A stretch of DNA of 64,000 bases from a virus: positions 103,993-167,992 of IMG/VR virus record IMGVR_UViG_3300042731_004976; one strand, 5' to 3'. Position numbers and translations under genes: made by a program. The notes beneath the pieces are model-generated. The model had not been told where the DNA came from. It searched no databases and saw only the letters and a list, made by a program, of their open reading frames with translations. Shown here piece after piece: positions 56,106 through 63,686 of the stretch. Numbering within the stretch: position 1 is the first letter of the stretch; every line of letters starts with the position of its first letter.

Positions 56106-56836
56106 AGCTACAGCTAATCAGCGACCTGCACTTCGAGTTCCACGCGGACAAAGGTGCGTCCTTCGTAAACTCCCTGAACCCCGAGGGCGTGGACGTCCTG
56201 GTCGTTGCTGGAGACCTCGCAGTGGGTGAACAGATCTCCGATGCTTTGGGTTTGATCTGTCGTCGATACAAGGATGCGCACGTTGTATACGTTCACGGCA
56301 ACCATGAGTTCTACATGTCGGACCGAAGGAGCGTCTTGCGCGAGACCCGCAAGGCCCGTGAGCTGAACGACAACCTACACTGGCTCGATGGACACACCAT
56401 TGAAATCAGCGGACAGCGCTTTCTTGGGACGACTCTGTGGTTCCGTGAAGATCCAAAAGCCAGACCCTACGAAGGGCACTTGAATGACTTCCACGTCATT
56501 CGTGACTTTCGAGCCTGGGTCTACGAGGAGAACAGGAGAGCGAGGATCTTTCTCGAAGAGGATCTGCGCGAGGGCGACGTGGTGATCACGCACCACCTAC
56601 CCGTTCCGGAAGCCATCCATCCGAAGTATCGAGGTAGCCCTCTCAATGCTTTTTTCCTTTGCGATATGTCTCAGTTGATTGCCGATAGAAAACCTAAGCT
56701 TTGGATGCACGGTCACACGCATAGCTCGGTCGACCGTACGCTAGAAAGCGGTACCCGCGTTCTGTGCAACCCCTTCGGTTACGTGTCTCACGAGCTGAAC
56801 GCCGAGTTCCAAGACAGTCTGGTGGTCGATCTCTAG
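56102..56836 (+). CDS. Calcineurin-like metallophosphoesterase
   Basis: A 244-aa protein with all family motifs: SDLHFEF (residue 7), GDLAVG (around 41), GNHEF (around 66), THHLP (around 162) and HGHTHSS (around 203). Two metal ions catalyse phosphoester cleavage. Substrate could be a nucleotide, RNA or protein; unknown here. Confidence 0.85.
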   Translation: MKLQLISDLHFEFHADKGASFVNSLNPEGVDVLVVAGDLAVGEQISDALGLICRRYKDAHVVYVHGNHEFYMSDRRSVLRETRKARELNDNLHWLDGHTIEISGQRFLGTTLWFREDPKARPYEGHLNDFHVIRDFRAWVYEENRRARIFLEEDLREGDVVITHHLPVPEAIHPKYRGSPLNAFFLCDMSQLIADRKPKLWMHGHTHSSVDRTLESGTRVLCNPFGYVSHELNAEFQDSLVVDL

Positions 56837-57072
56837 TGTCCTTCCTAAAGAACGTCTTCCATGTCCTTCGCCATTGGGCTACTCGCTGTCCCCAGTGCGG
56901 CCTGATTGCCTACTGCGAGCAATGCGCGTTCTGCAAGGTCTGTAGGTTCGCAGCTCCCGAGGTACTGCCCCAGCCCTCCCCGCCCCTACCGCGTATCCCG
57001 TGTCGGGAGTGCAAGGAGACGACGACGCATGCGATTCACTGCTCGGTCACGCAGAAGCTGTTGGCAAACTAA
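56836..57072 (+). CDS. Zinc-ribbon protein
   Basis: A 78-aa protein from GTG with CPQC, CEQCAFCKVC and CREC, perhaps two zinc sites. Last gene before a structured gap. Confidence 0.6.
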   Translation: MSFLKNVFHVLRHWATRCPQCGLIAYCEQCAFCKVCRFAAPEVLPQPSPPLPRIPCRECKETTTHAIHCSVTQKLLAN

Positions 57073-57074
57073 AA

Positions 57075-57283
57075 GCGCCCCAGCACGCGGAACCCGAGTG
57101 CTAGGGCGTGGGTATTAGAGTGGTCCTAGTCTAGTACCCCAACAGGAGCCGTCTCCGGGGGACCAGATCCGAAGGCGGCCTACCAGGACACCCTTCGTCC
57201 TGTCGGGACCTCCTCTTCCGCATGAGACGGAAAGAGGATTGGTCCAATCTTGCTGAGAGAAAGGGGGCGCGTCAAGCCTCTAC
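57075..57283 (+). other. Structured non-coding stretch
   Basis: No gene between 57073 and 57343. Hairpins by eye: CGCCCC-AGCAC with GTGCT-A-GGGCG (57077-57108), CAGGAC with GTCCTG, CTCTTCCG with CGGAAAGAG, and GATTGG with CCAATC. It may end transcription or be an RNA element. Confidence 0.35.
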
Positions 57284-57303
57284 GTACGTCCATGTGGACG
57301 CAT
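57284..57303. repeat. Intergenic inverted repeat, copy 3
   Basis: GTACGTCCATGTGGACGCAT, ending 1 bp before the -35 of the RNA ligase promoter, where a bound protein could touch polymerase. Confidence 0.7.
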
Positions 57304-57304
57304 C

Positions 57305-57333
57305 TTGACAATCCCTAGTGTATAGGGTACGAG
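57305..57333 (+). promoter_or_regulatory. Class I promoter
   Basis: TTGACA (57305-57310), a 17-bp spacer starting ATCC, TACGAG (57328-57333); ATG 57344 is 11 nt after the -10. Confidence 0.7.
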
Positions 57334-57343
57334 AAGGGTTGAG

Positions 57344-58000
57344 ATGTCGCCCAAGTATCCCAGAACCCCGCATCTTCCCTACAGCCCGGGAGGCTCGAAG
57401 GACGACCGTCGACTCTCGTCCGTGGATACTCTCCTTCGGATCCCGCTCGTCATCACGGAGAAGATGGACGGGTCCAACGTGTGTCTGGAACGAGACGGAT
57501 GCTTTGCTCGAAGTCACGCTTCCGCTCCCAAGCATCCGAGCTTCGATGCGTTCAAGGCGTACCATGCTTCGGTGAAGGGCCTGATCGGAGGGGACATTCA
57601 GATCTTCGGTGAGTGGCTCTACGCGCGACACAGCATCGCGTACACAAACCTCCCGAGCTACTTCCTGGTGTTTGGAGTCCGAGATGTCGCCAGCGGCTCG
57701 TGGGCGGAGTGGGAGGAGGTCGAAGCCTGGGCCGATTGCCTTCGGACTTTCACCGTGCCTCGGCTAGAAGTTGGTCGGTTCGAGAGCGCTTCAGACCTGC
57801 AAGAGGCGATCGAAGAGCATGCTCGGGCGAAGGGACTGCATAGAGAGCGTGAGGGCGTGGTCGTGCGTTGGGAGGAGTCGTTCGACACTGAGTGCTTCGG
57901 AGACGCGGTAGCGAAATGGGTGCGAGAAGATCATGTCCAGACCTCCGACCACTGGTCCCATCAGGCTCTTGTTCGGAACGGGCTTCTTCTCGGGGGTTAG
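57344..58000 (+). CDS. ATP-dependent RNA ligase family protein
   Basis: A 218-aa protein. EKMDGSNVCLERDG (around residue 40) carries the nucleotidyl Lys motif KxDG; GEWLYARHSI (around 89), EGVVVRWEE (around 170) and KWVRED (around 189) match motifs III-V of RNA ligases (Rnl2-like short form). It may seal RNA cut by host defence nucleases. No partner polynucleotide kinase is evident beside it. Confidence 0.8.
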   Translation: MSPKYPRTPHLPYSPGGSKDDRRLSSVDTLLRIPLVITEKMDGSNVCLERDGCFARSHASAPKHPSFDAFKAYHASVKGLIGGDIQIFGEWLYARHSIAYTNLPSYFLVFGVRDVASGSWAEWEEVEAWADCLRTFTVPRLEVGRFESASDLQEAIEEHARAKGLHREREGVVVRWEESFDTECFGDAVAKWVREDHVQTSDHWSHQALVRNGLLLGG

Positions 58001-58158
58001 GCGACGAGGCTCTCGATTTGAAAGCACCAGCCTCGCCACCTGACATCGAGTTGCCAGCCTCCGTTGGGGAAGGTGTACCACGCCTTGTGGATCCTCCAAT
58101 CCTTCATCTTGGGAGCCGCGAAGGGGGTCAAGATCAAGGACGTTGGTAGGACTCTCAT
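57997..58158 (-). CDS. Hypothetical small protein
   Basis: A 53-aa Trp-rich protein; ATG overlaps the upstream stop (ATGA). Ends 4 bp into the RNA ligase gene. Confidence 0.5.
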   Translation of the reverse strand: MRVLPTSLILTPFAAPKMKDWRIHKAWYTFPNGGWQLDVRWRGWCFQIESLVA

Positions 58159-58466
58159 GACGCGGCCTTTACGGCTTCGGCGATAGCCCAGCACGTGGGA
58201 CATTCCTGCGACGCGCGCCACTGATCGTTCACCCCGTCGAGGTAGCCTGTGGGAAAGGATCCTGCTTCGGAGACTGTTCCGCAAGCCGAACAGATCAGTG
58301 CATCGTGCGGGTACTGTGGCAAGCGCGGTGTTCCTACCGAGCCTGCGATTCCATTCCGCACCAGACGTCCCATGAGGCAACCGCGTGCATGAGTGAAGCG
58401 TAAGGTACCGTCCTTGAGGAGGTCGGCAGGCGCGTTACATGAGGGGCAGTGGCTGAGGTCCTTCAT
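58155..58466 (-). CDS. Zinc-ribbon protein
   Basis: A 103-aa protein with CPSC (residue 7), CSAC (around 61) and CPTC (around 88). ATG 58466 chosen; TTG/GTG further upstream is possible. Confidence 0.55.
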   Translation of the reverse strand: MKDLSHCPSCNAPADLLKDGTLRFTHARGCLMGRLVRNGIAGSVGTPRLPQYPHDALICSACGTVSEAGSFPTGYLDGVNDQWRASQECPTCWAIAEAVKAAS

Positions 58467-58492
58467 CTTGTGTAGCGACGATACCACGAGGC

Positions 58493-58951
58493 TCAGGGTT
58501 CTGGTGGGAAGCGGGGCTCCGGAGGCGGAGGCAAGGGCGGAGGCGGAGGAACGGGAGAGGTGTCCTCATCTCCGTTGAACGGTACGTATTGGATGGGTTC
58601 GGGATACGGCGGCGGGTCGAGAGGGATGAGGTCTTCTTCTTCTTCGTCGCGCAGAGGAGGGCCTTCGAACGGTTCGAGATCCTCTTCTACGGTCTCCCCC
58701 ATGCGCATCTCGACATCCGTCTCTTCGATAGGGTCCTCGGTGCTCGCGTCCTCTTCGTCCTCGTCGTCTCCGATGGACATTCCCACCGCAATGATCAAGC
58801 AGCACACGCCCATCACGAGACTGACGATTCGCCCTCCCAGACCGACCTTCGGGATCTTGGCTTCCTTGATCTCGAAGCCTCCTCCAATGCCTCCGGTAAG
58901 GATGAGCAGAGCCCCGAGTAGAGCAAGGATCGTTTCGATGGCGATGGTCAT
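58493..58951 (-). CDS. Membrane protein with acidic, Pro-rich tail
   Basis: A 152-aa protein: membrane helices at residues 4-25 and 41-60, a Glu/Asp-rich segment (62-110), and a Pro-rich end. Function unknown; such tails often lie in the cytoplasm or periplasm as spacers. Confidence 0.6.
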   Translation of the reverse strand: MTIAIETILALLGALLILTGGIGGGFEIKEAKIPKVGLGGRIVSLVMGVCCLIIAVGMSIGDDEDEEDASTEDPIEETDVEMRMGETVEEDLEPFEGPPLRDEEEEDLIPLDPPPYPEPIQYVPFNGDEDTSPVPPPPPLPPPPEPRFPPEP

Positions 58952-58958
58952 GGCCGGG

Positions 58959-58967
58959 AGTTTACCA
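58959..58967 (-). promoter_or_regulatory. Class II (extended -10) promoter
   Basis: Minus strand TGGTAAACT; ATG 8 nt downstream. Confidence 0.45.
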
Positions 58968-59012
58968 CCAACCTTCGCTACGAGAGTGTCAGTGCCCGCG
59001 CCCTGGGCCTTG

Positions 59013-59021
59013 TGGTAGCCT
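59013..59021 (+). promoter_or_regulatory. Class II (extended -10) promoter
   Basis: TGGTAGCCT, here followed by a 40-nt leader rather than an immediate start. Confidence 0.45.
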
Positions 59022-59061
59022 AGGGGCTCCTAGATCCTCCCTTCCCGGGCAGGTGTTGAGC

Positions 59062-59406
59062 ATGGACAAGAAAGCGATTCAAGAAGGTTACGAGATGGTC
59101 GAGGCTGTCAGGGCTCGTGATATCTCTGAGAGCAAGAGCGTCATCGACTACGTCATCCCTACCAAAGAGATGTTGGCTATGGTCGATCGTGTAGAAGAGA
59201 AGGACGAGCAGGCTGGCAAACTGCTCATGGATGTCCTTCGAGAGCTGCGCAAGAAGATGGAGATCGACCAGGGCACCGCGGACGCTCTGAATCGCATTCA
59301 GGGTCTCATGCTCAAGGGCAAGAACTGGAGCCCGGAGCTGGTTCGGAACAACGTGTTCAAGGCCGCGAACGACATGAAGATCAAGTTGCCCTCGGGCATG
59401 TTCTAG
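59062..59406 (+). CDS. Hypothetical helical protein
   Basis: A 114-aa, helical charged protein (MDKKAIQEGYEMVEAVRARD). A lone gene with a class II promoter, so probably late. No family recognised. Confidence 0.6.
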   Translation: MDKKAIQEGYEMVEAVRARDISESKSVIDYVIPTKEMLAMVDRVEEKDEQAGKLLMDVLRELRKKMEIDQGTADALNRIQGLMLKGKNWSPELVRNNVFKAANDMKIKLPSGMF

Positions 59407-59426
59407 GTCGAGCGCATCCTAGCCGG

Positions 59427-59446
59427 ATGCGTCCATATGGACGCAT
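59427..59446. repeat. Intergenic inverted repeat, copy 4
   Basis: ATGCGTCCATATGGACGCAT, a perfect 20-bp palindrome, 26 bp before the next class I -35. Confidence 0.75.
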
Positions 59447-59472
59447 CGAAACCTGCGCCAAAAGCGGCTCCC

Positions 59473-59501
59473 TTGACAATACTTAGCGTATAGGGTAGCC
59501 A
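59473..59501 (+). promoter_or_regulatory. Class I promoter
   Basis: TTGACA, a 17-bp spacer starting ATAC, TAGCCA; ATG 59508 is 7 nt after the -10: predicted leaderless. Positions are good to about 1 bp. Confidence 0.68.
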
Positions 59502-59507
59502 GTACCG

Positions 59508-59834
59508 ATGACGGACTCCGAGCTAGCGGACCTTGTGATTGCGCGCCTGAACGAGATCCATTCCCACGACCCTGAAGCGCTGAAGGCTCTCATCTCTTCT
59601 CGCGTCCCCTGCAACGAGGCGCTTGCCAATCACCCGAGCGTCCAGGTAGGCATCCACGACGGCGTGACCAAGGTGGGGCTCCTGGGCATCATCAACGGCA
59701 TCGTGGGCACCATCCCCGAAGGCGAGAAGGCCGGCTGGGGTTACGTTGCCGCGGTCTTCGATGACGATGAGAAGACCCTCACCGGGTTCCGTCGTACGGA
59801 CCATCCCGAAGTCCGCCCGGAGGGAGAAGCGTGA
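59508..59834 (+). CDS. Hypothetical protein
   Basis: A 108-aa protein, first gene of a long operon of small genes that runs to about 63377. Mixed alpha/beta with a Gly-rich middle. No family recognised. Confidence 0.6.
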   Translation: MTDSELADLVIARLNEIHSHDPEALKALISSRVPCNEALANHPSVQVGIHDGVTKVGLLGIINGIVGTIPEGEKAGWGYVAAVFDDDEKTLTGFRRTDHPEVRPEGEA

Positions 59835-60004
59835 CACCGCCCAAGTGCGAGAAGTGCGGTGGGGATCTCGTGAGCGTCTTGGATCCCGAGACCTTCACGA
59901 TCTCCTACAAGTGCTCGTCTTGCGAAGTCGAGGTCAAGCAGGAGCCGTCGCCTCACGCCGTCCCTCGCCGTCCCAAGCACCCCGGCAAGGGGAAGCGATG
60001 CTGA
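59831..60004 (+). CDS. Zinc-ribbon protein with basic tail
   Basis: A 57-aa protein from GTG: CEKCGG and CSSC, then a Lys/Pro/Arg tail. GTGA overlap with the previous gene. Confidence 0.6.
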   Translation: MTPPKCEKCGGDLVSVLDPETFTISYKCSSCEVEVKQEPSPHAVPRRPKHPGKGKRC

Positions 60005-60117
60005 CGCCGTTCGCTGACCTGGTTTTCTACTGGGGCGCCTTCTTCGCTCAGCTCGATGCGTGCCCAAACACCGAACCCTGTCGAGACAACAGGAGCCTTC
60101 AATGCACACGCAAGTAG
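59998..60117 (+). CDS. Hypothetical small protein
   Basis: A 39-aa protein: hydrophobic start (LTPFADLVFYWGAFF), then three cysteines. Could be a small exported peptide. Confidence 0.45.
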   Translation: MLTPFADLVFYWGAFFAQLDACPNTEPCRDNRSLQCTRK

Positions 60118-60314
60118 ATCATGAACCCCGCGTCTATCCCCGCAACGACCTGGAGCTGATGGTCGAGACGGAGTACCTCCGGGGGTTCAACGCCGGGGTC
60201 GACATGGCCCACACCTCTCCAAGGGCTCGACAACGCTTCCTGTACGGGCTCGGTGTCGGCTTCGGTCTTGGTCTCTTCGCAAGCGCGGTTATCCGCTTCT
60301 TGATCTTTTGGTGA
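60102..60314 (+). CDS. C-tail-anchored membrane protein
   Basis: A 70-aa protein with AGGAG upstream and one membrane helix at residues 48-69. Confidence 0.55.
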   Translation: MHTQVDHEPRVYPRNDLELMVETEYLRGFNAGVDMAHTSPRARQRFLYGLGVGFGLGLFASAVIRFLIFW

Positions 60315-60317
60315 GCC

Positions 60318-60551
60318 GTGGCTTCGCTGGCGAAGGGCCTCAGGTCTCGCTTCCGTACTTGGATGGCCAAGAGAGAGTGCCGGATCCATGGGCACCGATG
60401 GAACGTTCTAGGTGGATATGTTGACGACAACGGCGGTACGATCGTGCGCCCTATCGCTCCCACCGTTTGCCTTCGTTGCGATATGTGGCTGTGTGAGGAC
60501 GGCACGCTGAGCCCTACCGACCCCACGTTACCGAGGAAGACGAACCAATGA
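60318..60551 (+). CDS. Basic zinc-finger protein
   Basis: A 77-aa protein from GTG: Arg-rich start, C-RIHGH and CLRCDMWLC as possible metal ligands. Confidence 0.5.
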   Translation: MASLAKGLRSRFRTWMAKRECRIHGHRWNVLGGYVDDNGGTIVRPIAPTVCLRCDMWLCEDGTLSPTDPTLPRKTNQ

Positions 60552-60751
60552 TGGGTCGACAGGACCTCGTGTTCAGGACCTGCCCGGACTGCAACGGGTC
60601 CGGGAAGAGTCGGAAGAAGAGGACGAACCCATGCTCCTTGTGCCGCGGGACGGGCAAGGCTGAGTACTGCGAGACCTGTGGGGAGATCATGCCGTGTCCT
60701 GGCACGGACCCGCAGATGTTCGACCAGGTCCGGTGCCTCTTGGAGCTGTAG
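60548..60751 (+). CDS. DnaJ-type zinc-finger protein
   Basis: A 67-aa protein with CPDCNGSGKS and CSLCRGTGKA, two CxxCxGxG repeats as in DnaJ, plus a third CETC. No J-domain. May bind misfolded protein or nucleic acid. Confidence 0.6.
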   Translation: MMGRQDLVFRTCPDCNGSGKSRKKRTNPCSLCRGTGKAEYCETCGEIMPCPGTDPQMFDQVRCLLEL

Positions 60752-60763
60752 AAGGAACACACG

Positions 60764-61210
60764 ATGCCGATCGAAGAGATGAAGCCGTATCCTAAGTTCG
60801 AGCATGATGAGCCGCCCGAGTACAAACCCCAGGACGAGCGTCCACCGGATCTCGCGCTCTTGGTCAGCGACGGGAAGCGGTCCAAGGTCCTCGCCTACAT
60901 CGGTCCAGGTATCGAGTTCTGGATGGACGAGATCGGGGAGAGCGACGTCTTCGACGGTGTTCCGGCAGGCATCTGGATGTCGAAGATCCGCATCGACACG
61001 TACCGATGCCCTGACGGGGACTACGACTCCGACATCCATTCCGTGGAGCGAGCCCTGACCCCCCAGGAGTGGGAGATGTTCATGGAGGACCACGAGACAG
61101 GCCCGTGGTGCCCCGCAGACTGGTTCGTGAACCCACCCAGCGACCTCCCGAAGGAAGGGCCCAGCGACATCCCGAAAGGCTGGGGAGTGCCGAGCAAGGA
61201 GACCGAGTGA
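60764..61210 (+). CDS. Hypothetical acidic protein
   Basis: A 148-aa Pro/Asp/Glu-rich protein with GAAGGAAC upstream. Repeated PSDLPKEG and PSDIPKGW near the end. Function unknown. Confidence 0.55.
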   Translation: MPIEEMKPYPKFEHDEPPEYKPQDERPPDLALLVSDGKRSKVLAYIGPGIEFWMDEIGESDVFDGVPAGIWMSKIRIDTYRCPDGDYDSDIHSVERALTPQEWEMFMEDHETGPWCPADWFVNPPSDLPKEGPSDIPKGWGVPSKETE

Positions 61211-61656
61211 ACCCGACAGAGATTCGGATCTCTACCGACCACTGGCTTACCTGGAGTCCCTGGGGTCTTCAGTGCAAGCCGGACGCCATCGAGGCCCTTG
61301 GGCACGAAGCCTACGACTTCCTCCTCGGCTTCGAAGACGAGTCCTCGACGCACGTCGTCCTGGCTACGAGTCGCCGAAAGATCCGTGGCTGGTTCCGCTA
61401 CAGCGTGAGCGACACCGAGCTGTTCGCGCAAGGGACGTGGGTTGCTCCTTCCCACCGCCTCAAAGGCATGGGCACGATTCTTTGGAACCACGTCATCCGC
61501 CAAAGCTGTCCCAAGCTGATCCACGTCACCACGATTTCGCCGGGAGGGAGAGCCCTGATGCGAGCCGTCTCGCAAGAACACCCCAGCATCGAGATCAGAG
61601 ATCACGTCGAGTTCCGTCGTCCTCCTCGATCGACTACTACGAGCCTCACGCTATGA
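61207..61656 (+). CDS. GNAT-type acetyltransferase
   Basis: A 149-aa protein from GTG. TWVAPSHRLKGMGTILW (around residue 77) matches the acetyl-CoA loop (V-P-xxRxxGxG), followed by a helix and a strand as in GNAT enzymes. Substrate unknown. Confidence 0.65.
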   Translation: MNPTEIRISTDHWLTWSPWGLQCKPDAIEALGHEAYDFLLGFEDESSTHVVLATSRRKIRGWFRYSVSDTELFAQGTWVAPSHRLKGMGTILWNHVIRQSCPKLIHVTTISPGGRALMRAVSQEHPSIEIRDHVEFRRPPRSTTTSLTL

Positions 61657-61913
61657 GAACAGCCGAGACCCTCCTACGGATCATCACCAAGCGCTACCCG
61701 CCTCCCGAGGGCATGCGCCATTCCCTGGTGCTCGAACGAGACAAGATCATCCTGTTCATCCCTTTAGGCAACGGTGGATCTTTCATGCCCATCCACTTCG
61801 ATGACGACGACTACCGGAGGTCACCCGAGGAGCTGGCCGAAGACATTTTGGAGAGGCTGCGTCGCAACGAGTCCATCCGAGATCCTCTGCCGCCCGAAAG
61901 GGTTACACAATGA
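61653..61913 (+). CDS. Hypothetical protein
   Basis: An 86-aa protein. Its C-terminal NESIRDPLPPE segment is repeated in the next gene. Confidence 0.5.
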   Translation: MRTAETLLRIITKRYPPPEGMRHSLVLERDKIILFIPLGNGGSFMPIHFDDDDYRRSPEELAEDILERLRRNESIRDPLPPERVTQ

Positions 61914-62113
61914 CGGACGAGAACCCCACCAAGATCCAACGCGGTTGGCGTAGACTAAAGCACTGGTTGTGGATCTTGGGTTGGCCTCCGATGCGCTTGA
62001 CCTGCCATTCCTGTGGACGCCTCAGCTATTCGGAGCGTGCGCACATCTCACACAAGTGCCCCCGGAACGAGTCCATTCGAGATCCTTTACCTCCCGAGGA
62101 GACGAAGACATGA
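61910..62113 (+). CDS. Small protein with CHSC and repeated tail
   Basis: A 67-aa protein: basic Trp-rich start, CHSCGRL and HISHKC metal ligands, then the NESIRDPLPPE tail shared with the previous gene. Confidence 0.5.
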   Translation: MTDENPTKIQRGWRRLKHWLWILGWPPMRLTCHSCGRLSYSERAHISHKCPRNESIRDPLPPEETKT

Positions 62114-62328
62114 ACCATGAAGACGACGGGACGTGCTTGGCCCGTTCCATAGACCTGGGAAACACCTTTCGTCATGCCCAGCTCACGACCTGGTGCGGCT
62201 TGAGCGCTGATGGGGCCTTCGTAGTATTCCAGCACGAGGTAGCCACGTGCAGGAAGTGCCTGGACGCCTACAAGGCCGTGATGCCGGGCGAGGATCCCCC
62301 GCCCCCTCCGCAGAGAATCCCATGGTAG
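62110..62328 (+). CDS. Hypothetical Cys-containing protein
   Basis: A 72-aa protein with CRKC and a Pro-rich end. ATGA overlap with the previous gene. Confidence 0.5.
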   Translation: MNHEDDGTCLARSIDLGNTFRHAQLTTWCGLSADGAFVVFQHEVATCRKCLDAYKAVMPGEDPPPPPQRIPW

Positions 62329-62564
62329 GTCCAAGTCGCCGCATCGAGGTCATGTTCTCGCCGGAGAACGTTTGCGATCGTGCCCAAAGTCGCAGGCAAG
62401 CCCTGCGTCGTGTTCTCGACGGTCCTGGCTCTGATGCTTGGAAGCTGGAACAGGTTCGAGGCTTCCTGGAAGAGGCCGACGCCGATGAGCCCTGGGGCAT
62501 CTGCCGGAAGTGCAAGGAGCCCATGCGGGTCAACGCAGAGATGATCTGCCTGACGTGCGACTGA
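62322..62564 (+). CDS. Zinc-ribbon at C-terminus
   Basis: An 80-aa helical protein ending ICRKCKEPMRVNAEMICLTC, a zinc ribbon. Function unknown. Confidence 0.55.
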   Translation: MVGPSRRIEVMFSPENVCDRAQSRRQALRRVLDGPGSDAWKLEQVRGFLEEADADEPWGICRKCKEPMRVNAEMICLTCD

Positions 62565-62758
62565 TGGAAGAGGACGAGGGAACCGTAGAGATCCAACACT
62601 TCGACTGCGTGTGTTGCCAGGCGCGCGTGCTCAACCCTTCACCGGAAGGCGCGACCCTGATCATCTTGCGGATGATGCTTCACGACGGGTTAGACCTGGA
62701 AGACCTTCGACAAGAGCTGTGTTTCTATCATCGAAGACGATTGGAGCAAGAAGAGTGA
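62564..62758 (+). CDS. Small CVCC protein
   Basis: A 64-aa protein with DCVCCQARV and a later Cys, then a charged helix. Overlaps the next start. Confidence 0.5.
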   Translation: MEEDEGTVEIQHFDCVCCQARVLNPSPEGATLIILRMMLHDGLDLEDLRQELCFYHRRRLEQEE

Positions 62759-63159
62759 ATCGTAGTCAGGCAGAGGAAGCTCTCAAGAATACTGTCGCCA
62801 TGCAAGCCGAGCGCGTGGCTCACTACGTCCACCGCATGGAGATCAAGGGTCTCACGGGCAAGGACGTGGTCATCGTCTTGATCAACGTCGACTCTCGCCA
62901 CGGTGCTCTCCTGGCAGAGGCCCTGATGCCCGGCCACGACTGGCAGGTCTATCGGGACCAGGGGCAGATCCCATTTGCGCGGGGTCTAGCAGATCGCTCC
63001 GGGATAGAGGATGCACTGGAGGCTCTCTTCGGATCCGAAGTTGCTGATGCCTTGCGTACCGAGGGAGACGCCCCTTCGGTGGTAGTGCTCGATCACGACG
63101 TTGCGGCTGTGATTGCGATGCCGTACGGCGTGCCTACAGATCCAGCCGGGTTCTCGTGA
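62755..63159 (+). CDS. Hypothetical protein
   Basis: A 134-aa alpha/beta protein from GTG: helices in residues 1-35, a VVIVLINVDS strand, and a second strand VVVLDHDVAAVIAM. No family recognised. Confidence 0.55.
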   Translation: MNRSQAEEALKNTVAMQAERVAHYVHRMEIKGLTGKDVVIVLINVDSRHGALLAEALMPGHDWQVYRDQGQIPFARGLADRSGIEDALEALFGSEVADALRTEGDAPSVVVLDHDVAAVIAMPYGVPTDPAGFS

Positions 63160-63377
63160 TCTACTTGATACCTGCCGTCCTCCTCGGCCTGGCTGCCGTG
63201 TGGTTGGCTTGGGAGATGCACACAGCGCCCCTGGCGCCTGAGCCTGCCAGGTTCATCGTGTGTCCCAAGTGCAAGAGGGGTGTGGAGCTAGGCCAGACGT
63301 CGAAGTCGACGCCGGACACTCACGGGCTGCTCTCGTGCCATTGGTGCGATGCGAGGATCCGCATCGACCTGAACTAG
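63156..63377 (+). CDS. Membrane-anchored zinc-ribbon protein
   Basis: A 73-aa protein: membrane helix at residues 2-20, then CPKC and CHWC. Last gene of the operon. Confidence 0.6.
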   Translation: MIYLIPAVLLGLAAVWLAWEMHTAPLAPEPARFIVCPKCKRGVELGQTSKSTPDTHGLLSCHWCDARIRIDLN

Positions 63378-63607
63378 TCCTCGCGCCCGACGGCTTCCAG
63401 CTCAGCCAACGGATCCGTTCCGTCCTCTTCACCGAAGGCCCCTCCGTCCAAACAGAGGCAAGCCCGGGTGTAGGGGCTGGGTTTTGGGTCGGGGCTTCCC
63501 CAACCTCCGAACCAGCCCTCCATCGATCGATCGTCGTAGCCTTCCCACTCTTCCGAGGTAAGACGGGGCCTACCGCACTTGGGGCAAATCTCACGTTTCG
63601 TCGTCAT
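63374..63607 (-). CDS. Zinc-ribbon protein
   Basis: A 77-aa protein with CPKCGRP (residue 8) and CLCLDG (around 50). Convergent with the previous gene (4-bp overlap). Confidence 0.55.
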   Translation of the reverse strand: MTTKREICPKCGRPRLTSEEWEGYDDRSMEGWFGGWGSPDPKPSPYTRACLCLDGGAFGEEDGTDPLAELEAVGRED

Positions 63608-63673
63608 GCCTCGTAGACGCAGAGACTCCCTTCCGTCTGACAGTTTGGGATTCGATTCCTAGCCCTGTTGGGG

Positions 63674-63679
63674 TAGGCT
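63674..63679 (+). promoter_or_regulatory. Class II-like -10
   Basis: TAGGCT, preceded by GGGG rather than TG; ATG 63687 is 8 nt downstream. Confidence 0.4.
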
Positions 63680-63686
63680 TGAGGCC

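Noticed and set aside
63606-63686. Possible tRNA-like segment with a TTCGATTCC-type arm
   Set aside because: The loop has six rather than seven bases and no acceptor or anticodon stem can be paired.
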